DNA from: Nanobdellota archaeon | Lineage (GTDB): Archaea > Nanobdellota > Nanobdellia > Pacearchaeales > GW2011-AR1 | NCBI GenBank assembly: GCA_018815925.1 | Contig: JAHIWS010000011.1 | Coordinates: 1-51,752 of the forward strand | Length of the DNA: 51,752 bases | Direction: 5' to 3' | Shown: positions 31,692 to 41,745 of the stretch, in pieces | Layout of the letters: the number at the start of each line of letters is the position of its first letter | How positions within the stretch are numbered: position 1 is the stretch's first letter | The notes under the pieces: model-generated | The model's database searches: none | What the model saw: the letters and a program-made list of their open reading frames with translations, nothing else | What the model was told of the DNA's origin: nothing | Program-made: the position numbers and the translations under genes

Positions 31692-33510
31692 ATTTGGCCA
31701 GGCAACTGTTTTTATTATAATTGCAGTTCTTATAGTAGGTATTATTGCAATTTATTATACTACTAAAAATGGAGTTAGTGTCACAGGCGTTCCTGCAAAT
31801 ATAGAACCTATTTATTCTAGTTTTTTATCTTGTTTAGAAAATGAAGTGGGAGTGGGTATTAGTATTTTAGAGAGTCAGGGAGGTTATATTGAATTACCTG
31901 ATTTTGAGCCAGGTTCAACATATATGCCCTTTTCATCTCAACTGGATTTTTTAGGAAACCCAATTCCTTATTGGTATTATGTATCTGCAAATAATATTCA
32001 AAAAGAACAGGTACCTACTTTACAAGAAATGCAATTTCAATTAGGGAATTTTCTTGAGGACAGGGCAAGAAATTGTAGATTCGAAGAATATTATAATGCT
32101 GGTTTTGAGATTACTCAAGGAGAAGCAAAAGCAATAGTTTCTATTAAAAATAATGAAGTTGATGTTAGTTTTAATATGGAGTTTAATGTTGTTAAAGGAG
32201 AAGATACAGCTGTTTTCAGAGACCATAAAATTGTTGTTGCTTCAAGGTTGGGCAAACTTTATGATTCAGCAATAGAAGTTTATAATAAAGAACAAGAGGA
32301 ATTATTTTTAGAAGGTTATGGAGTTGATATATTAAGAAGTTATGCTCCTGTTGATGGTGTTGAATTAACATGTAGTCCTATGGTTTGGAATGCTGATGAA
32401 GTCTTTGATGAACTTGAAAATGCTATTGAAACAAATACTCTTGCTTTAAAAACAGGAAAAAACAATGATTATTTTGCAGTGGATTTAAATATTGAATCTG
32501 GTGTTGATGTGCGTTTTCTTAATTTTAAACAATGGCCTCATGGTTTTGAAGTTGCACCAAGTGAAGGGCCTGTTTTAATTTCAAATCCTATTGGAAATCA
32601 GCCTGGAATTGGAATCTTAGGTTTTTGTTATGTGCCTTATCATTTTGTTTATAATGTGAGATATCCTGTTTTAATTCAGGTTTCAGAAGCAGATGAGGTT
32701 TTCCAGTTTCCTGTTGCAATTGTTTTACAAGGAAATGTTCCAAGACAGGCATTAGATGTTAGTTCTATTGAGTTAGGTATTCCTGATTTTTGCAAGAACA
32801 AAAATACACTTATTGAAGTAGGGGTTTATGATACTAATTTAAGACCTGTTGATGCTGATATTTCTTATGAGTGTTTAGGCACAAGATGTAATATTGGAAA
32901 AACTTCTTCAGGTTACTTAGAAACAAATTTTCCACAGTGTGCTAATGGGGTTGTTACAGCAAAAGCACAAGGATTTAAAGATGCAAAACAAATTTTTTCT
33001 ACAATTCAAGAGGGGGGTGTGGATATTATTTTAGATAAAATTTATGGATTAGAAATTGATTTGAAATTAGATGGAAAGAGTTATGATAAAGAAGCAATCA
33101 TTAGTTTTATTAGTGATGATAATTCAAAAACAATTGTTTATCCTGATACTAAAATAGTAGAATTAAGTGAAGGCCAATATGAAGTTAGTGTTTATGTTTA
33201 TAAAACTTCTAGTTTGAAAATACCTTCTACAACTCAAGAGCAGTGTGTAGAAGTTCCTAGGTCTGGTTTAGGAGGTTTGTTTGGATTAACACAACAAAAT
33301 TGTTTTGATATTGAAATTCCTTCGCAAGATGTTTCAAATGCTCTTGCAGGAGGAGGAAAACAAAATTATTATCTTTTAGAATCTGAGCTTAGAAATTCAA
33401 ATATTGTAGAAATAAATGCAGATAGTTTAACAACCCCAAAAACTCTTGAAGAATTACAGAATAATTATTTTTTATTTGATGGTAAAGGGCTTGACATAGT
33501 ATTTAAATAA
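31681..33510 (+). CDS. Pilin-like N-terminal, large membrane-anchored extracellular protein, 609 aa
   Basis: The N-terminus MKNKFGQATVFIIIAVLIVG resembles the type IV pilin-like or pseudopilin leader found on many DPANN surface proteins: short basic segment, Gly, then a hydrophobic helix. The remaining ~580 residues form an extracellular region with scattered Cys (SCLEN, NCRFEEYY, CYVPYH, FCKNKN), a beta-rich centre (FPVAIVLQGNVPRQALDVSS) and a PEGA- or carboxypeptidase-like repeat near YEVSVYVYKT. No enzyme motif is recognised. It overlaps the RHH gene by 11 nt and the giant protein gene starts 1 nt after its stop. Confidence 0.75.
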   Translation: MKNKFGQATVFIIIAVLIVGIIAIYYTTKNGVSVTGVPANIEPIYSSFLSCLENEVGVGISILESQGGYIELPDFEPGSTYMPFSSQLDFLGNPIPYWYYVSANNIQKEQVPTLQEMQFQLGNFLEDRARNCRFEEYYNAGFEITQGEAKAIVSIKNNEVDVSFNMEFNVVKGEDTAVFRDHKIVVASRLGKLYDSAIEVYNKEQEELFLEGYGVDILRSYAPVDGVELTCSPMVWNADEVFDELENAIETNTLALKTGKNNDYFAVDLNIESGVDVRFLNFKQWPHGFEVAPSEGPVLISNPIGNQPGIGILGFCYVPYHFVYNVRYPVLIQVSEADEVFQFPVAIVLQGNVPRQALDVSSIELGIPDFCKNKNTLIEVGVYDTNLRPVDADISYECLGTRCNIGKTSSGYLETNFPQCANGVVTAKAQGFKDAKQIFSTIQEGGVDIILDKIYGLEIDLKLDGKSYDKEAIISFISDDNSKTIVYPDTKIVELSEGQYEVSVYVYKTSSLKIPSTTQEQCVEVPRSGLGGLFGLTQQNCFDIEIPSQDVSNALAGGGKQNYYLLESELRNSNIVEINADSLTTPKTLEELQNNYFLFDGKGLDIVFK

Positions 33511-33511
33511 A

Positions 33512-36500
33512 ATGAAAAAAGTAAATAAAAACAAAAAAATTAGAATATTTTTAGTATTTGGAATTTTGATTGTATTTTTTATGTGTTTTATTTCAGCTGA
33601 ATATATTCGTTCAGGTGTGCAATATATGTCTCCTGGAACTAATTTGGGAGGAGGAAGTTCTGCACAGACAATGTGTGGTGATGTAGGGCAAGATTTTATT
33701 ATTCAAATAGCTCCTTTTGGTTGCTCACCTGCTGTTGTCAGAAGTGATTTACTTGAGGAGCAAAATGTTCCTGTATTTTGTCAGTTAGCTGCTACTAAAA
33801 TAAATCCTTTAATAGATGTTGAGGCAATTGATAGTATTTCTTTTTCAGGACAATATCCTAAAGAAGTTTCTGGAATAGGTTTTCAACCTGCACAAGCTGC
33901 CTTAGGAGAATTAGGGGGAAAATTAAATTCACCTGTTTTAAATAATATTGGTTATGCTGTCATAGTGTTAAAACAACAAAAAAATGCTTCTGCAATGCCT
34001 GATTATGTTGAAGGAACTTTAACAGCAGATATAAAATATGATATTCAAAATGCTTTTGGAATAGGAAAAGCAAGTTTTTATCTTCCTTTATTAAATGATG
34101 ACAAGTGGGAAGAAAGTAAAAAGCAGTATGGTTTTTGGAATGGAAAAGCTTATCTTAAAGTAGATAGGATTGGGGAAAATGAGGCAACAGTTTCTCTTTA
34201 TGATGGTGTGAGAAAAATTTCAGGAGTAAATCTTGAAAAAGGAAAAAGTTCTGACACTATTTATATTCCTGGATTTGATTGTCTTGCTGGTTTAAAATTA
34301 AGATTAGAGGGGTTAGTAAATCCTGCTACAAGAGCGAAGTTTAATGTTAATGGAGATATTGTTGAAGTTGCAAAAGGAGATACTTTTTTAGATAATAAGT
34401 GCAGTATTTTAAATATTGATAAAAAAGGACTTTATAAAAAAGTTGATTTAAGATGTGATACAGATGAAAAAAGAGGAAATAGTTTTAGTTTAATTATTAG
34501 TCCTAAAGTTAAGTTAAATATTAATGGTGAGGAAGGAGAATATGAACTTGGAGATAAATTACCTTATGGAGAAAGAGAAAAAAATGTTTATATAGGTTAT
34601 ATTGGAACAAGTAAAAATTCTGAAAAAGAAAATGATATTTATGTTAGATTTTTGCAAGCCCCTCCTGAAACAGGGGATAAATTAAGTAATGCTGATTTAT
34701 CTGATATTGCTAAATATGATAGTTTCTTTAAAGTAGAAAAAGGGTCTGTTGTGAAAAGAGCTAGTGTAGGAATAATAAAATATTTTGCTGAGAGTATAGC
34801 TATGGATTGGAATTATTTGGTTGATGGGGAGTATTATAAAGTACTTTCTTTTGGAAATGAGAAAGATATTTTTGGAAAACAAATTGAAATACTTGGTTTT
34901 GCAGGTCCTCAAAATGCAGAGCTTAAAGATGCAGAAGGAAATTATGTAAGTGCAGAAAAAGATTATGATGAAATTCTTAGAAAATAATCAAATGAAATTA
35001 ATGAAGGTGAGGAAGAGTTTGGAGAATCAACTCTTTATAATAAAATACTTTTAGCAAAAGCCACAGAACAAAAAAGAACAATGGTTGAGTTATGTGATGA
35101 GTTTAAAGAAAGTTATTCAAATTCAAAAAAAGATGTGGGTTTTTGCGAAGGTTATAGGTTGTCTAGTTCTGAAATTTCAATTAGGGACATTGTTATTAAT
35201 TCAAGACTTAAGACTATTTCTTTTGAAGGAGTTTATGAACCTAATATTGATGATTATAGTGTTAAATTAAGAATAAATAAGGAGGATGTGGATTTAGGAT
35301 TAAATGATGTTTTTTATATGGGTGATTTTGGAACAGGAGTAGGAAGTGAAGGAGGAAATTGGAAAATAGATAGGGGTCCTGATGAGATAAAAACTATTCT
35401 TAAAAAAACTTCTGGTTATTCTGATTGCATAAAATATATTGATGATGTTTCTGCAGCTGGTAAAAAATATGAAATTGATCCTTTATTGTTGTTTGCTTTA
35501 ATGAAACATGAGAGTAATTGTAATTCTGATGCTTCAAATACTAATAAAGATAAAAAAGGAAATCCTATCTCTCTTAACATGGATATTGGTTTGATGCAAG
35601 TAAATACAAAAGCTCATTGTGGTGAGAAGAGAGATGGAGAAGAATTGTCAAGTGATTTTCGTAATTGTGTGGGTGAATTATATGATAAAACTAGAAATAT
35701 TTATGTTGGAGCTGATATTTTAAAAACAAGTTATTTGGCTACAAAAAATGGAAAAGAGTATAATGTGTGTGGAAGAAATATTCTTTATTCTGGGTGGGAA
35801 GCTGCTTTAAGAGGTTATAATGGTTGGGGTTGTTATCCTGGGCAAGGATATTATGTTGAGGATGTTACAAAACTTTTTAATGATTTAGGAGGAGGTTTTT
35901 CTGCTTCTACTATTACTGGTGATCAAGGTTCAGAATATATTAAATTAACAGAATTAACTGAGAATTATGCTAAGTTTGATATTCATGTTAAGGAATCAGA
36001 AGTTAAAGAAACAGTGTGGAAAACAGATGCAATGACTCTTGATTTAAACCAGTTTAAGACAGTTGGAAATTATAATTTCAGGCTTATTGATATTAATTTA
36101 AAGAAGTTTGCACAAGTTTCTGTTATACCTAGTATTGATTATGCTGGGACAAAAGCTAATTTTAGTTTTAGGCTTGGAATTGAGCAAAGAACTTTTAAAC
36201 TTACTCCTGAAAAAACAAAAGAAAAAATAAGTGTTTTAGATAAATCAATTTCTGATTTTGAATCCACTACTGAAGAATTAGGCAAATTTGTTAAGACAAT
36301 GAATAGGGCTTGTGTTGTAACAGGAACAGGGTTGATGTTAAAAAATCTTGTTAATAATGCAGGAGGAAAAGCAATTGCAAGAAAACAAGTTATGAGGAGT
36401 GAGGGGGGGTGGTATCAAACATGTGCTGATTTAGTTTCTAAGGGGACATATAAAAATGTGGATGTGTGTTTAGCTGATAATTCAGATGCTATTGAAAAAC

Positions 36501-39500
36501 ATGTTGAAAGATATTATAATGACATGAAATTACAGGAACAAGAGTGTGCAGATATACAAGATAAATATACTAAAAAAGGTGTATTAGGGCAAAGAACTGT
36601 TGATGATGAAGCATATTTAAAAGAGTGCATAGCTAAAACTAAGCTTAGTGTGTTGAATAATTTAGAAACTATGTTTCCAAATGGTGTTCCTTATGAGGGG
36701 GGAATGATTTCAGCTCAACAATTTGTTAATACTATTAATGAGAACACCACTACAATTGAAGAATGGAGGGATTTATCTTTAAATTCTAGATTTAATAATG
36801 ATGAAGGTTTATTAAGCAATATGGCAAAGAAAAGTGCTCAGAGTTCTATTAATGATATTTACAAGACTTCAAGTTTGATTAAAGAAACAGAAGATGCTAA
36901 AGTTAATATAGATGCAAATTCAAATTTGAAGAATGTTGGTTTGACAGTTGTTAGTTTACAGAATACTCAAATATTTCCTTATGAGGGGGGGGAAGTTGTT
37001 GTTTCTAATTTTGGAAATATCTCTGTAGATTCTAAGATTCAAAAAGTTTTGTATGAGGGGAATGTTTATACTCTTAAGTTAAATGAGTTTGAGACTAATA
37101 AATATAGGGTTGAAGAAGTTTATAATGAGGATGGTTCTACTATTCCTTTGGTTGCCTCACGAGAAATTTTATCACGTAGAGACAAAATTAAACAAACTTT
37201 AGTTTTTGAAAAAGTTGATGCTTCACGTTATGAAAATAAATATCTTAATCCTGTTGTGAGATATTTTGAAACAGAGCCATATAAAGGTGAGCCAGCTCTT
37301 GTTCCTGTTGATGTTAAAAATGGTTGGTATGTTGTTATGAAACAGACTCTTCCTGTTCTTGGAAACATACAAACTTATGATGCTTCTGGAATTCCAAGGA
37401 GTTTTTATTTATGTAATGTTGGGAAAAATGGAAATGAAGAAAATAGAAAATATCCTGATGATGAGTGTGGGTTAATTAATTTTGGAACAGGTCAGCCTGT
37501 AGATGAGTTTTCAGGACTTAGTAAGGAGAAGGCAAGTGCTCTTGTTTCAGAAGCTAGAAAAGCAATTGAAGATGCGCAAAAAGCTCATAAATCAGGAGCA
37601 AGGAGTGTGAGTATTAAAGGTCAAACAATAGAAGTTGGAGAGCCAATGGCAGATATTCCTGATATACAGTGCCAAGATACTATGTCTGCTTCTGATTGTA
37701 AATTGCTTTTTAATGTTTGTGACCCAGTTGTTTGCCCTTCTTCAAGATGTAACTTAGGTGGAAAATATAATGTTGAGAATGTTATTCAATCTGGAATAAC
37801 AGGTGGTATTTTCTTGTGTGCTCCTAATTTTATTGGATTTGGAGGAGATGTTGTTATTCCTGTTTGTTTGTCTGGAATTCATGCTGGATTAGATGGTTGG
37901 GTTCAGATTCAGAAATCTTATAGAGATTGTTTGCAAGATAGTTTAGACACAGGACAAATGACTGGAATTTGTGATGAAATCTATAGTTTACATGGTTGTG
38001 AGTTTTTATGGAGGCAAGGAATTCCTGCAGCTAAATTAATTATCCCTAAGTTTCTTGAAGTGATTACAGGGCAAAATGTTAAAGGAGGAGGAGAATATCT
38101 TGGAATGCAGACTGCTTTGAAAAATGCAGGTGATTCTGTTTCTTATTTTACAAATTATTATGCTAAAAATTCTTTTGCAGCATTTAAAGCAAGAAGTACT
38201 GAAGAAGTTGGAAGTGTTTTTTGTAAAAATTTTATTTCAGGAACATTCCCTAATTTTGATAGTGTTATGGATGTTTTAACAGAGCCTGTTTCTCCTGTTC
38301 AGTTTCATGGAAGATTTGAGGAAATTCTTTATACTACAGCTACAAATCCTCCAATGTCTCAGTATAAGGTTTGGTATTTTATTTATGCTGGAAAAGATAG
38401 TGGCTCTTATTACCAAGTTTATTTGACAGGAGCTCCTGAAACTTCTTATTATCAAGACACAGGACTTAAGAAAATTATTGCTTCTGGATATTTAAGTGCA
38501 GGGGAAAGAATAGATGAGGCACCTGACTTACTTGCTACTTCTGGTTATCAGCAATTGTGTATCAGAGTTAATGAACAGGAAGAATGTGGGTTTAAACAAG
38601 TTTCAACAGAATTTGGAGTTACTTATGTTAAGGACTTGTATATGAAAGAGCAGGCATCTCAGGAAAATATTAAGACAGAAAAAAATTGTATTGCAGGAAC
38701 AGCTAGTTTGTATAGTTTAGCTTCACCAAGTGGTGAAGGGGCTGCAGATGAATTACTTAATCCTTCAATATACAATAGGGGTATTATTAGAATTTGTGCA
38801 ACTAATAATCCTGGAAAATCAACAGATGCAAATTGGCAAGATCCAGAAAAATCAAGATGGAAAGATGTTGGTTATTGTGATGATAATACTATGAGGTGCT
38901 GGCTTGATAAAAAGAGTGTTGAAAATGTTATTGAAAATCAGGCTTTTGAAGATGAAGTTCTTGAAAAACATGCACAAAATCAATTAGATATTTTAATAAA
39001 TCAGGGAGGATATTTTAGTGGTTCTGAATTTACTCAAGCTGTTACTAAACTTAAAGAATTAGAAAATAAAAAATCTTATTCTGAAATAATAAGTAGTGTT
39101 AATTCTATTTTTGAAAGAGCTTTTTTAAATAATCAAAAAGCCAAATTATTATTTTTAAGAGGAAATGCTTTTGCTGAGTTAGCTAAGGGTTTGTTTAAAG
39201 GGGTTGTTGATGAGAAAGTAGGTGTTGCTGGAATAGGTTCTTCTTCAACTCAAGCAGGAAGAGAAATGGATGGTTTTGATGAACAAATAGTTAAAGGAGG
39301 TCCTGGTTGTTGTAATTATAAGACAGCAAGTATGAAAGAATCAGTTTGTTCTGTTGAGAGAAGTAGTTGTGATAGTGTTCAAGCTATGTGGATAGAAGAG
39401 GGGGGATGCATAGAGAATAATAAAAAATGTGTTTCTAGAGAAGAATTTGCTGCAGCTCAAAAATGTTCTGATGTTTGTGATGGGTTATTAAATACTTGTG

Positions 39501-40309
39501 ATATTAATGAGTGTCATGAACAAGATGGTTATGGTTTAAATTGTTTTTTTGTTGATTCCTTGTCTGATACTTGTGTAGATTGTGATAATCTTGCTTTTTG
39601 TAGTCAGCTTTCTGATGATAATGAGAAATGTTTAGATTCTAGGTGCGGAGGAAAATTAGGTTGTGTTTGGGAAAGTAATGGGTGTGTAAAAAAGGGATGG
39701 GAAGTTGTTCAAGTTAATGTTAAATTGACTTTGGAAAAAGCAATTGAAGAAACAAAAACCAGAAAAGGAAAATATTCAGAAAATAAAGATTTTGTAGATC
39801 AACTTTATAATATCAGTATTTTGACAGAAGAAGAGTATGTTGAAATTAATGGGAAAGGATTTTGGGATGTTTTTAATGTAGAAGAAGATATGAATTATTT
39901 GTTGAAAATATTATTGCTTAAATTAGCTACTCAAAGAAAAGCTGAAATAGACCAATCTTTTTTAGATATAGAGAATGAACTTGAGTATGATCTTGAAGTT
40001 CAAAATATAAATGAGTTTGTTGAAATTAGATATGTTCTTAATCAGACTTCTACTTTTCCTGACCTTTATTTTGGATATTATGAGAAAACAAGTCCTTTGA
40101 GGTGGGTGTGGACTATTGATTCTGGGTTAGAAAAATGGTTTGCTGTTTCGACTATTGATGAAATGCTAAATAATCCTCAGAAAAATAATCAATTAAAATA
40201 TTTATTAGGTGATGTTAATTCTAAAACAGATTTAATTAGGAGTTTGCAAGGAAAAGATTATGATTCAGGAAAGATTTTGGTTCTTAATGCTGGTGGAAAA
40301 GGATTGTGA
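33512..40309 (+). pseudogene. Giant exported protein with a lytic-transglycosylase-like domain, split by one in-frame TAA
   Basis: The frame from ATG 33512 runs 491 codons to TAA at 34985-34987, and then stays open in the same frame (SNEINEGEEEFGESTLYNKI...) to a TGA at 40307-40309. Without the TAA the protein would be about 2,265 residues. The 5' part has a signal/anchor (IRIFLVFGILIVFFMCFISA) and a beta-rich N-terminal region. About 60 residues past the downstream ATG at 35081 comes an SLT-like domain: LLLFALMKHESNCNSDASNT with a candidate catalytic Glu in KHESN, then DIGLMQVNTKAHCGE and YVGADILKTSYL, then RGYNGWGC. Cys-rich segments follow (CCNYK, CSDVCDGLLNTCDINECHE). No start codon with Shine-Dalgarno lies near the break. 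It may be a recent nonsense mutation, readthrough or a sequencing error. Confidence 0.7.
35081..40309 (+). CDS. Downstream open part of the giant SLT-domain protein (1,742 codons from the first in-frame ATG)
   Basis: This is the part of the giant gene that could be translated alone from ATG 35081. It would lack an N-terminal signal peptide, so secretion would be lost, which argues that the full 33512-40309 frame is ancestral. The SLT-like domain at about 115-265 has Glu144 (in KHESN) in the position of the catalytic acid of lytic transglycosylases. The rest is long helical and beta regions with Cys clusters and no other recognised domain. The organism should have no murein, so the target would be a bacterium, a host wall or another polymer; or the fold is only structural. 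Confidence 0.6.
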   Translation: MVELCDEFKESYSNSKKDVGFCEGYRLSSSEISIRDIVINSRLKTISFEGVYEPNIDDYSVKLRINKEDVDLGLNDVFYMGDFGTGVGSEGGNWKIDRGPDEIKTILKKTSGYSDCIKYIDDVSAAGKKYEIDPLLLFALMKHESNCNSDASNTNKDKKGNPISLNMDIGLMQVNTKAHCGEKRDGEELSSDFRNCVGELYDKTRNIYVGADILKTSYLATKNGKEYNVCGRNILYSGWEAALRGYNGWGCYPGQGYYVEDVTKLFNDLGGGFSASTITGDQGSEYIKLTELTENYAKFDIHVKESEVKETVWKTDAMTLDLNQFKTVGNYNFRLIDINLKKFAQVSVIPSIDYAGTKANFSFRLGIEQRTFKLTPEKTKEKISVLDKSISDFESTTEELGKFVKTMNRACVVTGTGLMLKNLVNNAGGKAIARKQVMRSEGGWYQTCADLVSKGTYKNVDVCLADNSDAIEKHVERYYNDMKLQEQECADIQDKYTKKGVLGQRTVDDEAYLKECIAKTKLSVLNNLETMFPNGVPYEGGMISAQQFVNTINENTTTIEEWRDLSLNSRFNNDEGLLSNMAKKSAQSSINDIYKTSSLIKETEDAKVNIDANSNLKNVGLTVVSLQNTQIFPYEGGEVVVSNFGNISVDSKIQKVLYEGNVYTLKLNEFETNKYRVEEVYNEDGSTIPLVASREILSRRDKIKQTLVFEKVDASRYENKYLNPVVRYFETEPYKGEPALVPVDVKNGWYVVMKQTLPVLGNIQTYDASGIPRSFYLCNVGKNGNEENRKYPDDECGLINFGTGQPVDEFSGLSKEKASALVSEARKAIEDAQKAHKSGARSVSIKGQTIEVGEPMADIPDIQCQDTMSASDCKLLFNVCDPVVCPSSRCNLGGKYNVENVIQSGITGGIFLCAPNFIGFGGDVVIPVCLSGIHAGLDGWVQIQKSYRDCLQDSLDTGQMTGICDEIYSLHGCEFLWRQGIPAAKLIIPKFLEVITGQNVKGGGEYLGMQTALKNAGDSVSYFTNYYAKNSFAAFKARSTEEVGSVFCKNFISGTFPNFDSVMDVLTEPVSPVQFHGRFEEILYTTATNPPMSQYKVWYFIYAGKDSGSYYQVYLTGAPETSYYQDTGLKKIIASGYLSAGERIDEAPDLLATSGYQQLCIRVNEQEECGFKQVSTEFGVTYVKDLYMKEQASQENIKTEKNCIAGTASLYSLASPSGEGAADELLNPSIYNRGIIRICATNNPGKSTDANWQDPEKSRWKDVGYCDDNTMRCWLDKKSVENVIENQAFEDEVLEKHAQNQLDILINQGGYFSGSEFTQAVTKLKELENKKSYSEIISSVNSIFERAFLNNQKAKLLFLRGNAFAELAKGLFKGVVDEKVGVAGIGSSSTQAGREMDGFDEQIVKGGPGCCNYKTASMKESVCSVERSSCDSVQAMWIEEGGCIENNKKCVSREEFAAAQKCSDVCDGLLNTCDINECHEQDGYGLNCFFVDSLSDTCVDCDNLAFCSQLSDDNEKCLDSRCGGKLGCVWESNGCVKKGWEVVQVNVKLTLEKAIEETKTRKGKYSENKDFVDQLYNISILTEEEYVEINGKGFWDVFNVEEDMNYLLKILLLKLATQRKAEIDQSFLDIENELEYDLEVQNINEFVEIRYVLNQTSTFPDLYFGYYEKTSPLRWVWTIDSGLEKWFAVSTIDEMLNNPQKNNQLKYLLGDVNSKTDLIRSLQGKDYDSGKILVLNAGGKGL

Positions 40310-40310
40310 A

Positions 40311-40436
40311 TGCGGGAGAAAGGATTTGAACCTTCGCAAGCACTAAGCTACCAGGTCCTAAGCTTGGCCTTCTTATAAAAGATTATGAAAATGGTCTACA
40401 AGAATCTGGCCCGTTTGACCACTCCGGCACTCCCGC
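40311..40436 (-). tRNA. tRNA-Leu (UAG) with a non-canonical intron
   Basis: A class II tRNA of 126 nt with acceptor GCGGGAG/CTCCCGC and A73, long variable arm (TAGCTTAGTGCTTGCG region) and T-arm GAAGG-TTCAAAT-CCTTT. The anticodon loop CTTAGGA between CCAAG and CCTGG gives TAG (Leu), with one A-C mismatch in the stem. About 40 extra nt lie between the D-arm and the anticodon stem; they form a hairpin (TTCTTGTA with TATAAGAA) and are flanked by GGCCA on both sides, so the splice site is near 26-30 and not at 37/38. Its 3' end is 1 nt from the giant gene's stop. Confidence 0.8.
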
Positions 40437-40655
40437 ATGAGAATGTGAAGATTTTGGGGTTTAAAAGATATATCATAATATTCTTTTTGATATTAATACT
40501 AAGGATAGCTTCTATTCTAATTAATACTCCCAATATTATAAAAAGATTGTGTTTTATTGACTTATTGCTTTTTCAATACCTCTTCCTAGAATTTCCCTAA
40601 TGTTAAATATAATAGTAGATTTTGTTTATATTTTTTAGTAATTCTTTAACTTAAG
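40437..40655. other. Intergenic region, no gene seen
   Basis: Between tRNA-Leu and the TFB stop there is about 220 bp of AT-rich sequence. A 71-codon plus-strand frame here overlaps the tRNA and encodes only a low-complexity hydrophobic sequence, so it is not annotated. No structured RNA was recognised. Confidence 0.5.
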
Positions 40656-41582
40656 CTATTTCTTCTTACTCAACTCTTTTTCCTTTTGTTTTATTTTGTC
40701 TTCTAATTTGAGTTTTTCTATTAGTTCTTTATATCTGTTTCTTATTGTGACTTCTGTTATTCCTGCAATATCTGCTACTTCTCTTTGTGTTTTCTTTTCA
40801 TCGTTTATTAGAGCTGCTACATATAATGCGGCTGCGGCAATTCCTGCAGGACCTCTTCCTGAAGTAAGTTCAACATCTTCTGCTCTTTTTAAAACTTTTA
40901 ATGCATCATTTTGTGTTTTTGGAGAGAGTTTTAAGACACTAGAGAATCTTGAAATATAATCTTTTGGAGAGCTTTGTTTTACTTTAATTCCTAGTTTTCT
41001 TATTATAAATCTGTAAGTTCTTCCAATTTCTTTTCTTTCAACATCTGATGCTGTTGCCATTTCATCTAGAGTTCTTGGAATATTATAAGAACGACATGCA
41101 GCATATAAACAAGCAGCAATTACAGATTCCATTGATCTTCCTCTTACGAGTCCTCTTTGAAGTACATAGTTGTAGATTCTTGATGCTTCGTCTCTGACAA
41201 CATTTGGAAGATTAAGGTAGGAAGCGATGACTCTTAGTTCTGCCATAGCAAGCCTGAGATTTCTTTCAATACTTGTGGATACTCTTTCTTGCCATTTTTT
41301 GAGCCTTAAAAATTTTCTTGTTTGTTTTGGTTCTAATCTGTAAATATCTGAGATTTCCCCAACATTGGTTGTTAAACCTTTATCAAATTTTTGCATACTT
41401 GTTGGGGCTCCACCACGTCCTTTTTTTTCTGATTTATCAAATTTACCTTGCAAATCAATTCCTGTGTCTACCATTTTTTCTTCAACAACAAGGCCACAAT
41501 CATTACATATAATTTCGCCTAAGTGGGAATCAAAAGTGAGGTTAATACTTCCACATTCAGGGCATTTTTTTATAAAAGACAT
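40656..41582 (-). CDS. Transcription initiation factor B (TFB)
   Basis: A 308-residue archaeal TFB. The N-terminal zinc ribbon has C7, C10, C26 and C29 (CPECGS...ICNDCG), followed by the B-finger region, and two cyclin-like repeats: AELRVIASYLNLPNVVRDEA with SVIAACLYAACRSYNIPRTL, and VLKLSPKTQNDALKVLKRAE with AAALYVAALINDEKKTQREV and a terminal HTH (ITEVTIRNRYKEL). It recruits RNA polymerase to TBP-bound promoters. It is the expected partner of TATA promoters here and contrasts with the sigma factor at 20188. Confidence 0.97.
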   Translation of the reverse strand: MSFIKKCPECGSINLTFDSHLGEIICNDCGLVVEEKMVDTGIDLQGKFDKSEKKGRGGAPTSMQKFDKGLTTNVGEISDIYRLEPKQTRKFLRLKKWQERVSTSIERNLRLAMAELRVIASYLNLPNVVRDEASRIYNYVLQRGLVRGRSMESVIAACLYAACRSYNIPRTLDEMATASDVERKEIGRTYRFIIRKLGIKVKQSSPKDYISRFSSVLKLSPKTQNDALKVLKRAEDVELTSGRGPAGIAAAALYVAALINDEKKTQREVADIAGITEVTIRNRYKELIEKLKLEDKIKQKEKELSKKK

Positions 41583-41745
41583 GTTTTGGTTTTTTTAGAA
41601 ATTTTTATATCCATTAGCAAATGGTAAGCTTTATAAAGGTTTTGTATTTATAAACTTTTTGTTTTTTATAATTATGCAAAAGGGGTGAAAGAAACTTAAT
41701 TATTAGTATATAAAGATTTTTATAGGACTTATTTTTTGAAAGAAT

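Noticed and set aside
40385-40600. 71-codon plus-strand frame after tRNA-Leu
   Set aside because: It overlaps the tRNA gene and its translation is a low-complexity hydrophobic run from AT-rich DNA.
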